In this document: positions 50,976 to 59,026 of the stretch, one piece after another
Layout of the letters: each line of letters starts with the position of its first letter
Position numbering within the stretch: the first letter of the stretch is position 1
Source of the DNA: an uncultured Poribacteria bacterium
GTDB lineage: Bacteria; Poribacteria; WGA-4E; WGA-3G
Direction of reading: 5' to 3'
Assembly (NCBI GenBank): GCA_958295855.1
Contig: OY282383.1
Location: 3,390,481 to 3,454,480, forward strand
Length of the DNA stretch: 64,000 nt
Program-made: the position numbers and the translations under genes
Notes under the pieces: model-generated
The model's database searches: none
The model's input: the letters and a program-made list of their open reading frames with translations, nothing else
Told to the model about the DNA's origin: nothing

Positions 50976-53105
50976 ATGAAAAAGATTCTCAGTGCCGTTT
51001 TGACACTGCTCTTAACGGCCACACTCTTTATTTTTGTCACGAACACCACCGCCCAAGTGGAAGAAGCAGACGCAGTTGTGTCCATCCCCGATGCCAACTT
51101 GGCCGCAGCAATCCGCGAGGAACTCGGCTTGCCTTCCGGCGCGCCCATCACATCGCATGAGATGCTCAGGTTAACGGGGCTGGACGCGCCGGGGCGTGGG
51201 ATAACAGACCTCACCGGCCTGGCATATGCAATCAATCTGACAGTGCTGATTCTCGATGAGGCATGGGATGATGAGGATGATGAGTACCTCCGCAATCCGA
51301 TATCCGATTTGTCGGCACTTGCCACCCTCACACAACTGACAGGGCTGGATCTTCACAACACGGCGGTATCGGATGTGGCACCCCTGGCAAACCTGACACA
51401 ACTGAAAACGCTGTATCTTGACTACACGGCGGTATCGGATGTGACCCCCCTTGCAAACCTGACACAACTGAGATTGCTGGGTCTTCGCAACACGGAGGTA
51501 TCGGATGTGGCACCCCTGGCAAACCTCACACAACTGACACAGCTGTATCTTAGCAACACGCCTGTATCGGATGTGGCACCCCTGGCAAACCTCACACAAC
51601 TGAAAACGCTAGAGCTTAACAACACGGAGGTATCGGATGTGGCACCCCTGGCAAACCTGACACAACTGACACAGCTGTGGCTTAACTTTACTGCGGTATC
51701 GGATGTGGCACCCCTGGCAAACCTGACACAACTGACATACCTGGAGCTTTCCTCCCCGGCGGTATCGGATGTGACCCCCCTTGCAAACCTGACACAACTG
51801 AGATTGCTGTGGCTTTTCGAAACGTCTGTATCGGATGTGGCACCCCTGGCAAACCTGACACAACTGGAAGCGCTGGGGCTTACCGACACGGCGGTATCGG
51901 ATGTGGCACCCCTCGAAAAACTCATACAACTGATAACGCTGAATCTTGACTTTACTGCGGTATCGGATGTGTCACCTCTCGCAAACCTGACACAACTGAA
52001 AGACCTGAATCTTTACAACACGTCTGTCTCGGATGTGGCACCGCTTGCAAACCTCACACAACTGACAAGGCTGTGGCTGAAACGCTGCCCGCTGAGTTAC
52101 GCCTCCCTCCACACGCATATTCCTGCCCTACAGGCGAAGGGGATAGAAGTCACTTTTGACAACGTCGCACATCCAGCCCTTCTCAAAATCTCTGGCGATA
52201 GACAGGAAGGCATGCTCGGCGCGGTGTTGCTAAACCCGTTTGTCGTGGAGGCGATGGATGAGCATGGCAAGCCGATAGTCGGCAAGCCGGTTCAGTTTGA
52301 AATCTTTGAAGGCGGCGGGATACTCAGTGCTCAAGCCGTGAAAGCGACCGTGGAAACGGATGCACGGGGAAAAGCACACATAACCCTCACGCTCGGCACG
52401 GCGGCAGGAGTGAACAAAGTCAAGGCGACTGCCGAGGGGATTGAGTCTTGGGTGTTGTTTACAGCTGTTACGACGGAAGGCGCACCGCAACTGGCGGCGG
52501 ATGTGAACGGGGATGGTATCGTCAACATTCTGGATTTGACAGCGGTTTCGGGTAAGTTCGGAGAGACAGGCGAAAATCTCGCAGATGTGAACGGGGATGG
52601 GGAGGTTAACATTCAGGATTTGGTGCTGGTTGCGGGGGCGTTTGGGCAGGAGGCGGCTGCGCCATCGGCGCGGGCGGTTTCGCTGGCGCGTCTGACAGCA
52701 GCGGATCTGGAGCAGTGGCTGCGTGAGGCTCGTTCAGCATCGAGACCGGGAGGGCTCTCCTACCGCCGCGGGATTGTGGTATTGGAGCAGCTGCTTGCCA
52801 ATCTGATACCGGAGGAGACAGCACTGCTTGCCAACTACCCGAATCCGTTCAATCCGGAGACGTGGATACCCTATCAATTAGCAACCCCTGCCGAGGTGAC
52901 GGTGACGATTTACGCGGCGAACGGTATGGTGGTGCGGACGTTGGCCCTGGGGCATCAGCCTGCAGGGAGTTATGAGAGTCGAAGTCGTGCGGCGTATTGG
53001 GATGGCAGGAATGCGGTGGGTGAGCGGGTTGCAAGCGGCGTCTATTTTTATACGCTGCAGGCTGGGGATTTTGCGGCGACGCGGAAGATGTTGATTTTGA
53101 AATGA
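50976..53105 (+). CDS. Exported leucine-rich-repeat protein with Ig-like, dockerin and sorting domains
   Basis: A 709-residue surface protein. Signal peptide residues 1-27, then 11-12 leucine-rich repeats of exactly 22 residues (about 114-375) with the internalin-like pattern LTQLTQLYLSNTPVSDVAPLAN. Next an Ig-like (Big_1-type) domain (about 390-480), two dockerin-like calcium sites (DVNGDGIVNILDLTAV, DVNGDGEVNIQDLVLV) and a FlgD-like C-terminal tail (NYPNPFNPETWIPYQLA ... GVYFYTLQAGDF) like that of the subtilisin-like protease. The repeats are 66 bp long and nearly identical in DNA, differing mainly at exposed positions. GAGGAG precedes the ATG. It probably binds a protein ligand or mediates cell contact. 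Confidence 0.88.
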   Translation: MKKILSAVLTLLLTATLFIFVTNTTAQVEEADAVVSIPDANLAAAIREELGLPSGAPITSHEMLRLTGLDAPGRGITDLTGLAYAINLTVLILDEAWDDEDDEYLRNPISDLSALATLTQLTGLDLHNTAVSDVAPLANLTQLKTLYLDYTAVSDVTPLANLTQLRLLGLRNTEVSDVAPLANLTQLTQLYLSNTPVSDVAPLANLTQLKTLELNNTEVSDVAPLANLTQLTQLWLNFTAVSDVAPLANLTQLTYLELSSPAVSDVTPLANLTQLRLLWLFETSVSDVAPLANLTQLEALGLTDTAVSDVAPLEKLIQLITLNLDFTAVSDVSPLANLTQLKDLNLYNTSVSDVAPLANLTQLTRLWLKRCPLSYASLHTHIPALQAKGIEVTFDNVAHPALLKISGDRQEGMLGAVLLNPFVVEAMDEHGKPIVGKPVQFEIFEGGGILSAQAVKATVETDARGKAHITLTLGTAAGVNKVKATAEGIESWVLFTAVTTEGAPQLAADVNGDGIVNILDLTAVSGKFGETGENLADVNGDGEVNIQDLVLVAGAFGQEAAAPSARAVSLARLTAADLEQWLREARSASRPGGLSYRRGIVVLEQLLANLIPEETALLANYPNPFNPETWIPYQLATPAEVTVTIYAANGMVVRTLALGHQPAGSYESRSRAAYWDGRNAVGERVASGVYFYTLQAGDFAATRKMLILK
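51315..52085 (+). repeat. Tandem 66-bp repeats encoding leucine-rich repeats
   Basis: About eleven head-to-tail 66-bp units share GGTATCGGATGTGGCACCCC and GCAAACCTGACACAACTG blocks, with variation confined to the codons between them. Confidence 0.9.
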
Positions 53106-53227
53106 TGTCCGAACGGGCGGAGAAAGACATCCGCCCTTACAAGCCAAACGCCCTCAAACGTCTTGTTTTTAGGGCCGCTAGGACTACATGGCTATAGAAG
53201 GAAATTAAAGAATGGAGAAATATCATA

Positions 53228-54640
53228 ATGGAGCTTTACGAAGCCGTCAGTCCACTCGATTTTAGATATTACGGTAGCGATGATGCCTTTATGAAACGCC
53301 TGTTACCCTACGTCTCCGAGGCAGGCTACGTCACCTATCAGGCGAAGGTGGAGGCGGCGTTGGTACGCACACTGGCAAACTACGGAGTCTGCTCGGCAGC
53401 CATCGCCGATGATGTAGAGCAGGCAGTAGATTCGGTAACGGCAGCGGAGGTGTACGAGGAACAGTCGCGCATCCGGCACAACATCCGTTCGCTTGTCAAT
53501 GTGATTCGGCGGAAAATTAGCCCCGAAGCACGTCCCTATGTCCATTTATTTGCCACCTCAGCGGACATTCTAGATACCGCCACCGCATTGCGGTTCAAGG
53601 CGCTCACTGAAAACGTTATTATTCCCGACCTGGTTGCCCTTGAGCAGCAACTGATTGCACTGGCGCGTGCACATGCAGAGACGGTGCAAATCGGCAGAAC
53701 ACATGGACAACACGCTGAACCGACAACGTTTGGGTATGCCCTGGCGCTTTACGTCAGTCGCCTCGGCACCCGAATTGAGAAGATTCACGAGGCGGGGCAA
53801 AACCTCCGCGGGCAATTTTCAGGCGCAGTAGGCGCGTTTAACGGCTTGTCCCTCATCCATGAACACCCAGAGCACATCGAGGCGGATTTTCTGGCACTGC
53901 TTGGTTTGAAACCGTCCGACACGCACACCTCAACGCAGTGCGTGGAGCCGGAGTTTATCTCCGACCTGGCGTATCAGATAACAGCGGCGTACACGGTGCT
54001 TGCTAACTTCGCAGATGATATGCGCCACCTCTACCGCACCGAAATCGCCGAGGTGGGCAGGAAGTATAACCCGCAACTGGTGGGCTCATCTACAATGCCG
54101 CACAAAGTGAACCCTGAAACGTATGAGAACATCAAAAGCCTGTGGAAAGCGTTTGTGCCACGCATGCAGACCGTTTTTATGGATAGCATTCTGGAACATC
54201 AACGCGATCTGACTAATTCTGCGTCCAGTCGCTTTTTGACAGAGCTGTTTACGGCGTTCGATTATTCCATCTATCGGCTTCGGCGGGCGTTGGAGGAGAT
54301 GGATGTCAAGGCGGATAACATGCGGCGCAACCTCGCCCTCAGCGCAGAGGATACGATTGCGGAGCCTATCTATCTGTTGATGGCGTATTATGGGTTTCCC
54401 GATGCATACGACCATACCCGTAAGTTGATAGCGCAGGTACATCAGACAGGAAAGAGCCTAACAACCCTATTGTGGGAGGATGAGACATTTCGACCGTTTC
54501 TTGGCAAGTTGACTGAACCGCAGCGTGAGGCACTCCGAGCCCCAACGAATTATATTGGTGCTTCGGTGCGGCGAACATTAGCGACGTGTGATGAATGGGA
54601 AAAACGGGTCACGAATCTCTTAGGTGAGCGAAAGGAGTAA
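53228..54640 (+). CDS. purB: Adenylosuccinate lyase PurB
   Basis: A 470-residue member of the aspartase/fumarase superfamily that cleaves SAICAR and adenylosuccinate in purine synthesis. Visible features: an all-helical fold, RTHGQHAEPTTFG with the catalytic His, the flexible signature loop GSSTMPHKVNPETYENI with the catalytic Ser, and HQRDLTNSASSRF. The length fits the type lacking the human-like extension. The gene stands alone, with GGAGAAATATCATA ahead of the ATG. Confidence 0.95.
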   Translation: MELYEAVSPLDFRYYGSDDAFMKRLLPYVSEAGYVTYQAKVEAALVRTLANYGVCSAAIADDVEQAVDSVTAAEVYEEQSRIRHNIRSLVNVIRRKISPEARPYVHLFATSADILDTATALRFKALTENVIIPDLVALEQQLIALARAHAETVQIGRTHGQHAEPTTFGYALALYVSRLGTRIEKIHEAGQNLRGQFSGAVGAFNGLSLIHEHPEHIEADFLALLGLKPSDTHTSTQCVEPEFISDLAYQITAAYTVLANFADDMRHLYRTEIAEVGRKYNPQLVGSSTMPHKVNPETYENIKSLWKAFVPRMQTVFMDSILEHQRDLTNSASSRFLTELFTAFDYSIYRLRRALEEMDVKADNMRRNLALSAEDTIAEPIYLLMAYYGFPDAYDHTRKLIAQVHQTGKSLTTLLWEDETFRPFLGKLTEPQREALRAPTNYIGASVRRTLATCDEWEKRVTNLLGERKE

Positions 54641-54654
54641 GCACACGCCGTGGG

Positions 54655-54692
54655 CTAAGGCTATTATCCCCCGCAACGCGGGGGCAAATACC
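54655..54692. repeat. CCCCCGCAACGCGGGGG palindrome downstream of purB
   Basis: TATCCCCCGCAACGCGGGGG followed by CAAATACCACC, same family as 48228. Confidence 0.75.
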
Positions 54693-54753
54693 ACCCCGTG
54701 CTCTGAGGTGAGCAAACAAAAGAAACTTTGATAACGCATCAAGCATAAGGAAA

Positions 54754-56097
54754 ATGCAACACGCATCAGAGAGGCGTGTTCTATATGAAATGTTTGATAT
54801 TACCTATTTAGGACAGCGATGCTTCCGTTGCCTCAAACGCTATCCGCGTACATCAACAACAGTGAGTTTTCTGCTAATCTTCTGTATCGGCATCTGGACA
54901 GGGAAAAGTATTCAATTCAGCAAAATCACCGATTATGTCCGTTCCTATTTTGATACCGAACGGCGCGATGTGACGCAATCGGTTGCGCGCGGCATTATCC
55001 ATCGGCAGATACAGCACAAAGGCGTGCTGACAAATATCCTTGCGGTGTCGCCAGGTGCCGTGGCCATCCGGCCCTATCGCGCGCTGAGTGCCGGCATCGG
55101 CACTGAAACGTTGGTATCGTTGGCGCGGCGGCACAAAGCACTCGTTGCCATAAATGGCGGTTTCTTTGAGATGGCAGGTACGTTCCGTGGAGAGTCCGTC
55201 GGTGCGCTGAAGATTGATGGCGAATGGCTCAGCGAACCGGAACAGGGCAGAGCCGTTGTCGGCTTCCGAACGGTGAACGGAAAAACTGAGGCTTACATCG
55301 ATCGGATTGCCCTACTACAGGTGCTCGTCTTGCCAAGCGGAGATACGTTGACAATTGACGGTATCAATCGTGAACGTGGCAAAAACGAATTAGTGCTTTA
55401 CCGTCCTTATTTTCATACCGTGACACTGACGATGCCCGATGGTATTGAAATCGTGGTAGGAGCGATCTCCGAATCGCGACTCTTCGAGGCCGGGAGAGTC
55501 GTCCACATCCACGATAGACAGGGAAGTTTACGCATCCCTAATGATGGCTATGTTCTATCTGCAAGCGGGAAGAAAAGGGCATTGCTCTTGGCACACCTCT
55601 CCGTTGGCGATGCAGTACAGATTCGCGAGACGGTCGTTCCCGAGCATGTAGGTGACAGCAACTTGTGGGCAACCTTTCCACATATTATCGGCGGTGGGCC
55701 CCTGCTACTGCGGGACAGGATTGCGCCTTCGACGACAGCGTACGAGACTGAAGGTTTTGATAGAACGTTTCACAGTTTTTGGCATCCGCGCACGGCAGTC
55801 GGTAAAAAGGCAGATGGCACCCTCCTCTTTGTGACGATAACGGCATCAGAAGCAGGCGTAAGGCGCGGTGTGATGTTACCACGGCTGGCGAAGTTGTTTC
55901 TGGACTGGGGTGCGACAGACGCGCTCAATCTGGATGGCGGGCATTCATCCATGTTAGTGATTCGGGACGAGGTCGTGAGTCTCAACAAACCACACCCGAA
56001 AAAGGCGCGACGCGGCAACCGTCGGGTTCGCCCGCTACCAAAGCAGCAGGGGCGTGCAATTGCGGATGCGATTTTGATCTTCCCCCGTGACATGTAG
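54754..56097 (+). CDS. Phosphodiester glycosidase (NAGPA/DUF2233 family), membrane anchored
   Basis: A 447-residue protein with one N-terminal membrane segment (STTVSFLLIFCIGIWTG) and a NAGPA domain: LVAINGGFFEMAGTFRGESVG, HIIGGGPLLLRDR, HPRTAVGKKADGTLLFVTI, ALNLDGGHSSMLVI. The family hydrolyses sugar phosphodiesters; in bacteria such proteins are exported. Within the domain the segment VVGAISESRLF is encoded by a dispersed AGGAGCGATCTCCGAATCGC repeat (55457-55481). The start is uncertain: ATG at 54754 has AAGGAAA immediately before it, and ATG at 54790 is an alternative. Confidence 0.87.
   Translation: MQHASERRVLYEMFDITYLGQRCFRCLKRYPRTSTTVSFLLIFCIGIWTGKSIQFSKITDYVRSYFDTERRDVTQSVARGIIHRQIQHKGVLTNILAVSPGAVAIRPYRALSAGIGTETLVSLARRHKALVAINGGFFEMAGTFRGESVGALKIDGEWLSEPEQGRAVVGFRTVNGKTEAYIDRIALLQVLVLPSGDTLTIDGINRERGKNELVLYRPYFHTVTLTMPDGIEIVVGAISESRLFEAGRVVHIHDRQGSLRIPNDGYVLSASGKKRALLLAHLSVGDAVQIRETVVPEHVGDSNLWATFPHIIGGGPLLLRDRIAPSTTAYETEGFDRTFHSFWHPRTAVGKKADGTLLFVTITASEAGVRRGVMLPRLAKLFLDWGATDALNLDGGHSSMLVIRDEVVSLNKPHPKKARRGNRRVRPLPKQQGRAIADAILIFPRDM
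55457..55481. repeat. AGGAGC...AATCGCGA repeat inside the phosphodiester glycosidase gene
   Basis: GTAGGAGCGATCTCCGAATC followed by GCGAC is identical to the intergenic copy at 17115-17139. Translated in frame as VGAISESR. Confidence 0.85.
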
Positions 56098-56257
56098 CTT
56101 AAAACCCGCTTACCAGCGGCATTCAATTCCCTTGTAACCTCACACACCGAATCTCAACTTCTTATACCCGCTTCACTTCATTCGTAAGGGCGGTGCCCTG
56201 TCTCCGCCCGAGTATCGCACCGACACTCGAAAACGAATAGGCACTGCCCCGCGTCCC
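56098..56257. other. Gap with a GGCGGTGCCC...GGGCGGAG-type repeat
   Basis: GTAAGGGCGGTGCCCTGTCT/CCGCCCG at 56183-56209 is a further repeat family (related forms near 53116-53141 and 60338-60366). No gene seen. Confidence 0.5.
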
Positions 56258-56323
56258 ACTATGCAAAAATTTGCAGAGTTAACTATGCAAAAATTTGCAT
56301 AGTGTGCAATTTTTTGCATAGTT
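56258..56323 (+). promoter_or_regulatory. Three operator-like palindromes
   Basis: Sites at 56258-56280, 56282-56303 and 56304-56323 share ATGCAAAAATTTGCAT or a near version, the first two spaced exactly 24 bp apart. The arrangement looks like a cooperative repressor or activator site next to the sigma-54-type promoter. Confidence 0.6.
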
Positions 56324-56362
56324 GGAAAATGCCTCTATCCTATAACAGTGGGGTTTCTTACA

Positions 56363-56380
56363 TTGGCACGATAATTGCTT
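56363..56380 (+). promoter_or_regulatory. Sigma-54 (-24/-12) promoter candidate
   Basis: TTGGCACGATAATTGCTT carries GG (56365-56366) and GC (56377-56378) separated by exactly 10 nt and matches the TGGCACG-N4-TTGC consensus in every base. It lies about 45 nt upstream of the HTH gene at 56426. Confidence 0.65.
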
Positions 56381-56425
56381 ATAATAAGGGTATGCTGAGA
56401 AGTGCTCAGCAAAGAGGAATATCAC

Positions 56426-56607
56426 ATGCGAAGGATAAAGCCAAAGGTATTTTATACCGAAGCCTTGCTCCATGAAGGAGTGTCCCAACTAAGGACATCG
56501 CTGAACAACTCGGAATTGCCCGAGGTACCTCAAAGGCCTGGGCATATCGAGACGACTGGGAAGCACCCAGAAAGCGTCACACGCAAAGAAGCGGGGCCAG
56601 GGACTGA
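56426..56607 (+). pseudogene. Small helix-turn-helix protein with a frameshift
   Basis: AGAGGA precedes ATG at 56426 (MRRIKPKVFYTEALLHEGVS). After about 20 codons the family-like sequence continues in the -1 frame as TKDIAEQLGIARGTSKAWAY followed by RDDWEAPRKRHTQ, a helix-turn-helix resembling terminase-small-subunit or Xre-type N-termini, ending at TGA 56605-56607. Joined, the two parts give about 60 residues. It is either a mutation, a sequencing error, or a programmed -1 shift; no classic slippery heptamer is present. Its position directly after palindromic operators suggests an autoregulator. Confidence 0.55.
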
Positions 56608-56664
56608 ACGCACTCTCATCCTTCCATATAGTTAATTAATGAATAAGAACCCAGAGGTAACATA

Positions 56665-57441
56665 ATGTTACGCGATGTTTTTTCAAGCAGAGCGTTTGTG
56701 GGCGGTCTGGTTTTCTTTGTGCTGATCGCCGCAGGCACCCAGTTGTATAGTTGGCATGTCAGACGCGGCATCCGAGCCGATGAGGCACGGACGCAGCAGT
56801 TTCTGGAACACATCGAACGCCATCAAACAGAAACCCACGTTGGGCATGTTGCAGAACATACGTCATCCGAGGGGCCCGGCGCGGTGGAGGTTGCCCCCAT
56901 CGAAGAAGATGTGTCCCAAACGACATCAGAAAATTCAGGCTGGATACCGTTTAAGACAGAAGCAGAACTTGAGCCTCCATTAGATTTGTTTCGCGAAGAA
57001 ACAGCGGAACTTGAGGACGCACCTTATGGTGTTTCACCCTTCGGCTTTGGAGCGTTCCCTGAAGTGCCTTCAGATTATCCCGATCCAACCGTTTGGGAAT
57101 TTGCTGAAACGCTATACGCGATAAGCCCAGCCCGCGCGCGCGATTGGGAACTAAGGGAACGGGTTTGTATCAAACTCTGGCAGCAAGGAAAACGAGCCAC
57201 AAGTGTTGCAATGGAAAATGGGCTTGTTTACCCCTGCTATCCAAATACGGTTTATGTGAGATGGGGCGAGTCTATTGATGAGAAGGGTAATCCTGTGACA
57301 CATATTGACGAAATTCTCGCCCCTGGCGATATGTCACAATATAGTGATTACTTTGATAATGACATTATTCCTCCCGGTATCAATGTCATCCCTTATGATG
57401 AGGGAGGAATTAATCCTTACACGTTTCTTAACCTCAATTAA
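56665..57441 (+). CDS. Membrane-anchored protein with an SPFGFG motif, unknown family
   Basis: A 258-residue protein I do not recognise. Residues 8-30 are a membrane helix (SRAFVGGLVFFVLIAAGTQLY), followed by an acidic, probably disordered stretch, then YGVSPFGFGAFPEVPSDYP (about residues 122-140), a helical segment (FAETLYAISPARARDWELRERV) and a C-terminal tail DEGGINPYTFLNLN. The SPFGFG and INPYT motifs recur in two degraded paralogues at 58567-58996 and 59838-60285, so this is the intact member of a local family. GAGG precedes the ATG. Confidence 0.75.
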   Translation: MLRDVFSSRAFVGGLVFFVLIAAGTQLYSWHVRRGIRADEARTQQFLEHIERHQTETHVGHVAEHTSSEGPGAVEVAPIEEDVSQTTSENSGWIPFKTEAELEPPLDLFREETAELEDAPYGVSPFGFGAFPEVPSDYPDPTVWEFAETLYAISPARARDWELRERVCIKLWQQGKRATSVAMENGLVYPCYPNTVYVRWGESIDEKGNPVTHIDEILAPGDMSQYSDYFDNDIIPPGINVIPYDEGGINPYTFLNLN

Positions 57442-57454
57442 AAGGAGAGTTATC

Positions 57455-57838
57455 ATGCAACGGTTCAAGGTTTTCTTTACAATAACGGCTTTGTTTTGTG
57501 GTTTAATTCTGATGAGTCAAACTGGCGAAACTGGCGAAGAGACGGAGACCGATGGTTCTCTGGCAGCTAAAGTCAGGGCTGTTTTTAGTGGGCCCGTTGT
57601 GAAATCAAAAGCTCGTGCATCTTCGGGATATGATATCCGCGATGGTATCTATGACGTCTACGCGGAAGTAGATGATCGTGTTGATGAGCATTACAATTCC
57701 TATTCTCGGAGCATCTACAAACTTGCGAAAAAGTCGCGCCGCAAACAGCACAATTCTAGCGGCACAGCGGACTCTATGATAGATGGGTACGACCGATATC
57801 GTGTGTTATGGAGCGCTAGCGCTCATACAACCACCTAA
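57455..57838 (+). CDS. Small exported protein, unknown family (copy 1)
   Basis: A 127-residue protein with a hydrophobic leader (VFFTITALFCGLILMSQTG), an acidic patch and a basic, Tyr-rich mature part (SGYDIRDGIYDVYAEVDDRV, YSRSIYKLAKKSRRKQHN). No known domain. AAAGGAG lies 7-8 nt before the ATG, 13 nt after the stop of the upstream gene, so the two are likely cotranscribed. A GAGCGCTAGCGCTC palindrome lies near its 3' end. Confidence 0.75.
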   Translation: MQRFKVFFTITALFCGLILMSQTGETGEETETDGSLAAKVRAVFSGPVVKSKARASSGYDIRDGIYDVYAEVDDRVDEHYNSYSRSIYKLAKKSRRKQHNSSGTADSMIDGYDRYRVLWSASAHTTT

Positions 57839-57861
57839 TCTCTTCGGAAATGTAAGAAGAT

Positions 57862-57893
57862 GGTGAGGCAGCAACAAGAACCGCTGCCTCACC
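57862..57893 (+). terminator. Terminator-like hairpin
   Basis: GGTGAGGCAGC pairs with GCTGCCTCACC (11 bp, 10-nt loop) just after the copy 1 gene. The U tract is weak (CTATTCT). Confidence 0.55.
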
Positions 57894-58037
57894 CTATTCT
57901 CGCCCCTGGCGATATGTCACAATATAGTGATTACTTTGATAATGACATTATTCCTCCCGGTATTATTGTCATCCCTTACGATGAGGGAGGAATTAATCCT
58001 TACACGTTTCTTAACCTCAATTAAAAGGAGAGTTATC

Positions 58038-58421
58038 ATGCAACGGTTCAAGGTTTTCTTTACAATAACGGCTTTGTTTTGTGGTTTAATTCTGATGAGT
58101 CAAACTGGCGAAACTGGCGAAGAGACGGAGACCGATGGTTCTCTGGCAGCTAAAGTCAGGGCTGTTTTTAGTGGGCCCGTTGTGAAATCAAAAGCTCGTG
58201 CATCTTCGGGATATGATATCCGCGATGGTATCTACGACGTATACGCGGAAGTAGATGATCGTGTTGATGAGCATTACAATTCCTATTCTCGGAGCATCTA
58301 CAAACTTGCGAAAAAGTCGCGCCGCAAACAGCACAATTCTAGCGGCACAGCGGACTCTATGATAGATGGGTACGACCGACATCGTGTGTTATGGAGCGCT
58401 AGCGCTCATACAACCACCTAA
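58038..58421 (+). CDS. Small exported protein, unknown family (copy 2)
   Basis: A 127-residue near-identical duplicate of the gene at 57455 (for example Tyr to His near DGYDRYRV). It keeps the same AAAGGAG and leader peptide, so it is probably expressed. It is preceded by a 43-codon orphan 3' end of the SPFGFG gene. Confidence 0.75.
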   Translation: MQRFKVFFTITALFCGLILMSQTGETGEETETDGSLAAKVRAVFSGPVVKSKARASSGYDIRDGIYDVYAEVDDRVDEHYNSYSRSIYKLAKKSRRKQHNSSGTADSMIDGYDRHRVLWSASAHTTT

Positions 58422-58444
58422 TCTCTTCGGAAATGTAAGAAGAT

Positions 58445-58476
58445 GGTGAGGCAGCAACAAGGACCGCTGCCTCACC
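58445..58476 (+). terminator. Terminator-like hairpin, duplicate
   Basis: The same 11-bp stem as 57862-57893, here followed by TAATAGTTATAACTTTTTTA, a better T-rich tail. Confidence 0.6.
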
Positions 58477-58566
58477 CTAATAGTTATAACTTTTTTAGGA
58501 GGGCATTCGGAACCAAGATAATCGCCTGTTCACTGAGAAATTCAGCACGGTAAGGAAACGTTTGTT

Positions 58567-58996
58567 ATGACGCACGAACGCCACACTTTCAAACGACTCA
58601 CCTTGCTTCTATTCCTGAACCTGTCGCCGCTTTTCGGAGGCCCAGAGAGATGCGACAATCTGTTAGTAACCGCTGAGGAAACAGAATCTGTTTCGACTCT
58701 GGATTCAGAAAACTCGCCCGGCGAGAGTTTAGAACAGGGCGTTTTTATTAGTTAGGGGGCCAATATCCGCCTCGCTGTGTTGGGCAAGTCTTGTGCCCTG
58801 CAAAAAAGTTGGGACACTGCCGGGATTTTGACCCATATTAAGGCTGGGGGAGTATATCACAGGAACCAATCGGTTAATAAAAGGGGCCGGTGATGTTGCC
58901 GTACCTGGACAGGGAGAACAGTTCCCCCCCGATGTGCGTGTTCTTGATTACGATTCTGAAGGGATAAATCCCTATACATATCTAGACTTACCATAA
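58567..58996 (+). pseudogene. Degraded paralogue of the SPFGFG-family protein
   Basis: It opens with ATG and a hydrophobic segment (LTLLLFLNLSPLFGG), then acidic sequence, and stops at 58755. A GGGCAAGTCTTGTGCCCTGC repeat follows, and about 20 codons before 58996 the family ending reappears in another frame: VLDYDSEGINPYTYLDLP and a stop. The match to the DEGGINPYTFLNLN tail of the intact gene supports a disrupted copy. Confidence 0.6.
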
Positions 58997-59026
58997 AGTC
59001 AAGAAGATTGTAAAAGGAGAAATGAA

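Larger units (their letters stand above)
57313..58478 (+). repeat. Tandem duplication, 583-bp unit
   Basis: Unit 1 is 57313-57895 and unit 2 is 57896-58478, differing at only a handful of bases. Each unit carries the last 43 codons of the SPFGFG protein, the whole 127-residue gene and a terminator-like hairpin. The few differences imply a recent event. Confidence 0.95.

Noticed and set aside
56402..56635. A 77-residue frame read straight through
   Set aside because: Only its first part is plausible; the rest matches nothing, while the -1 frame gives a clear helix-turn-helix.
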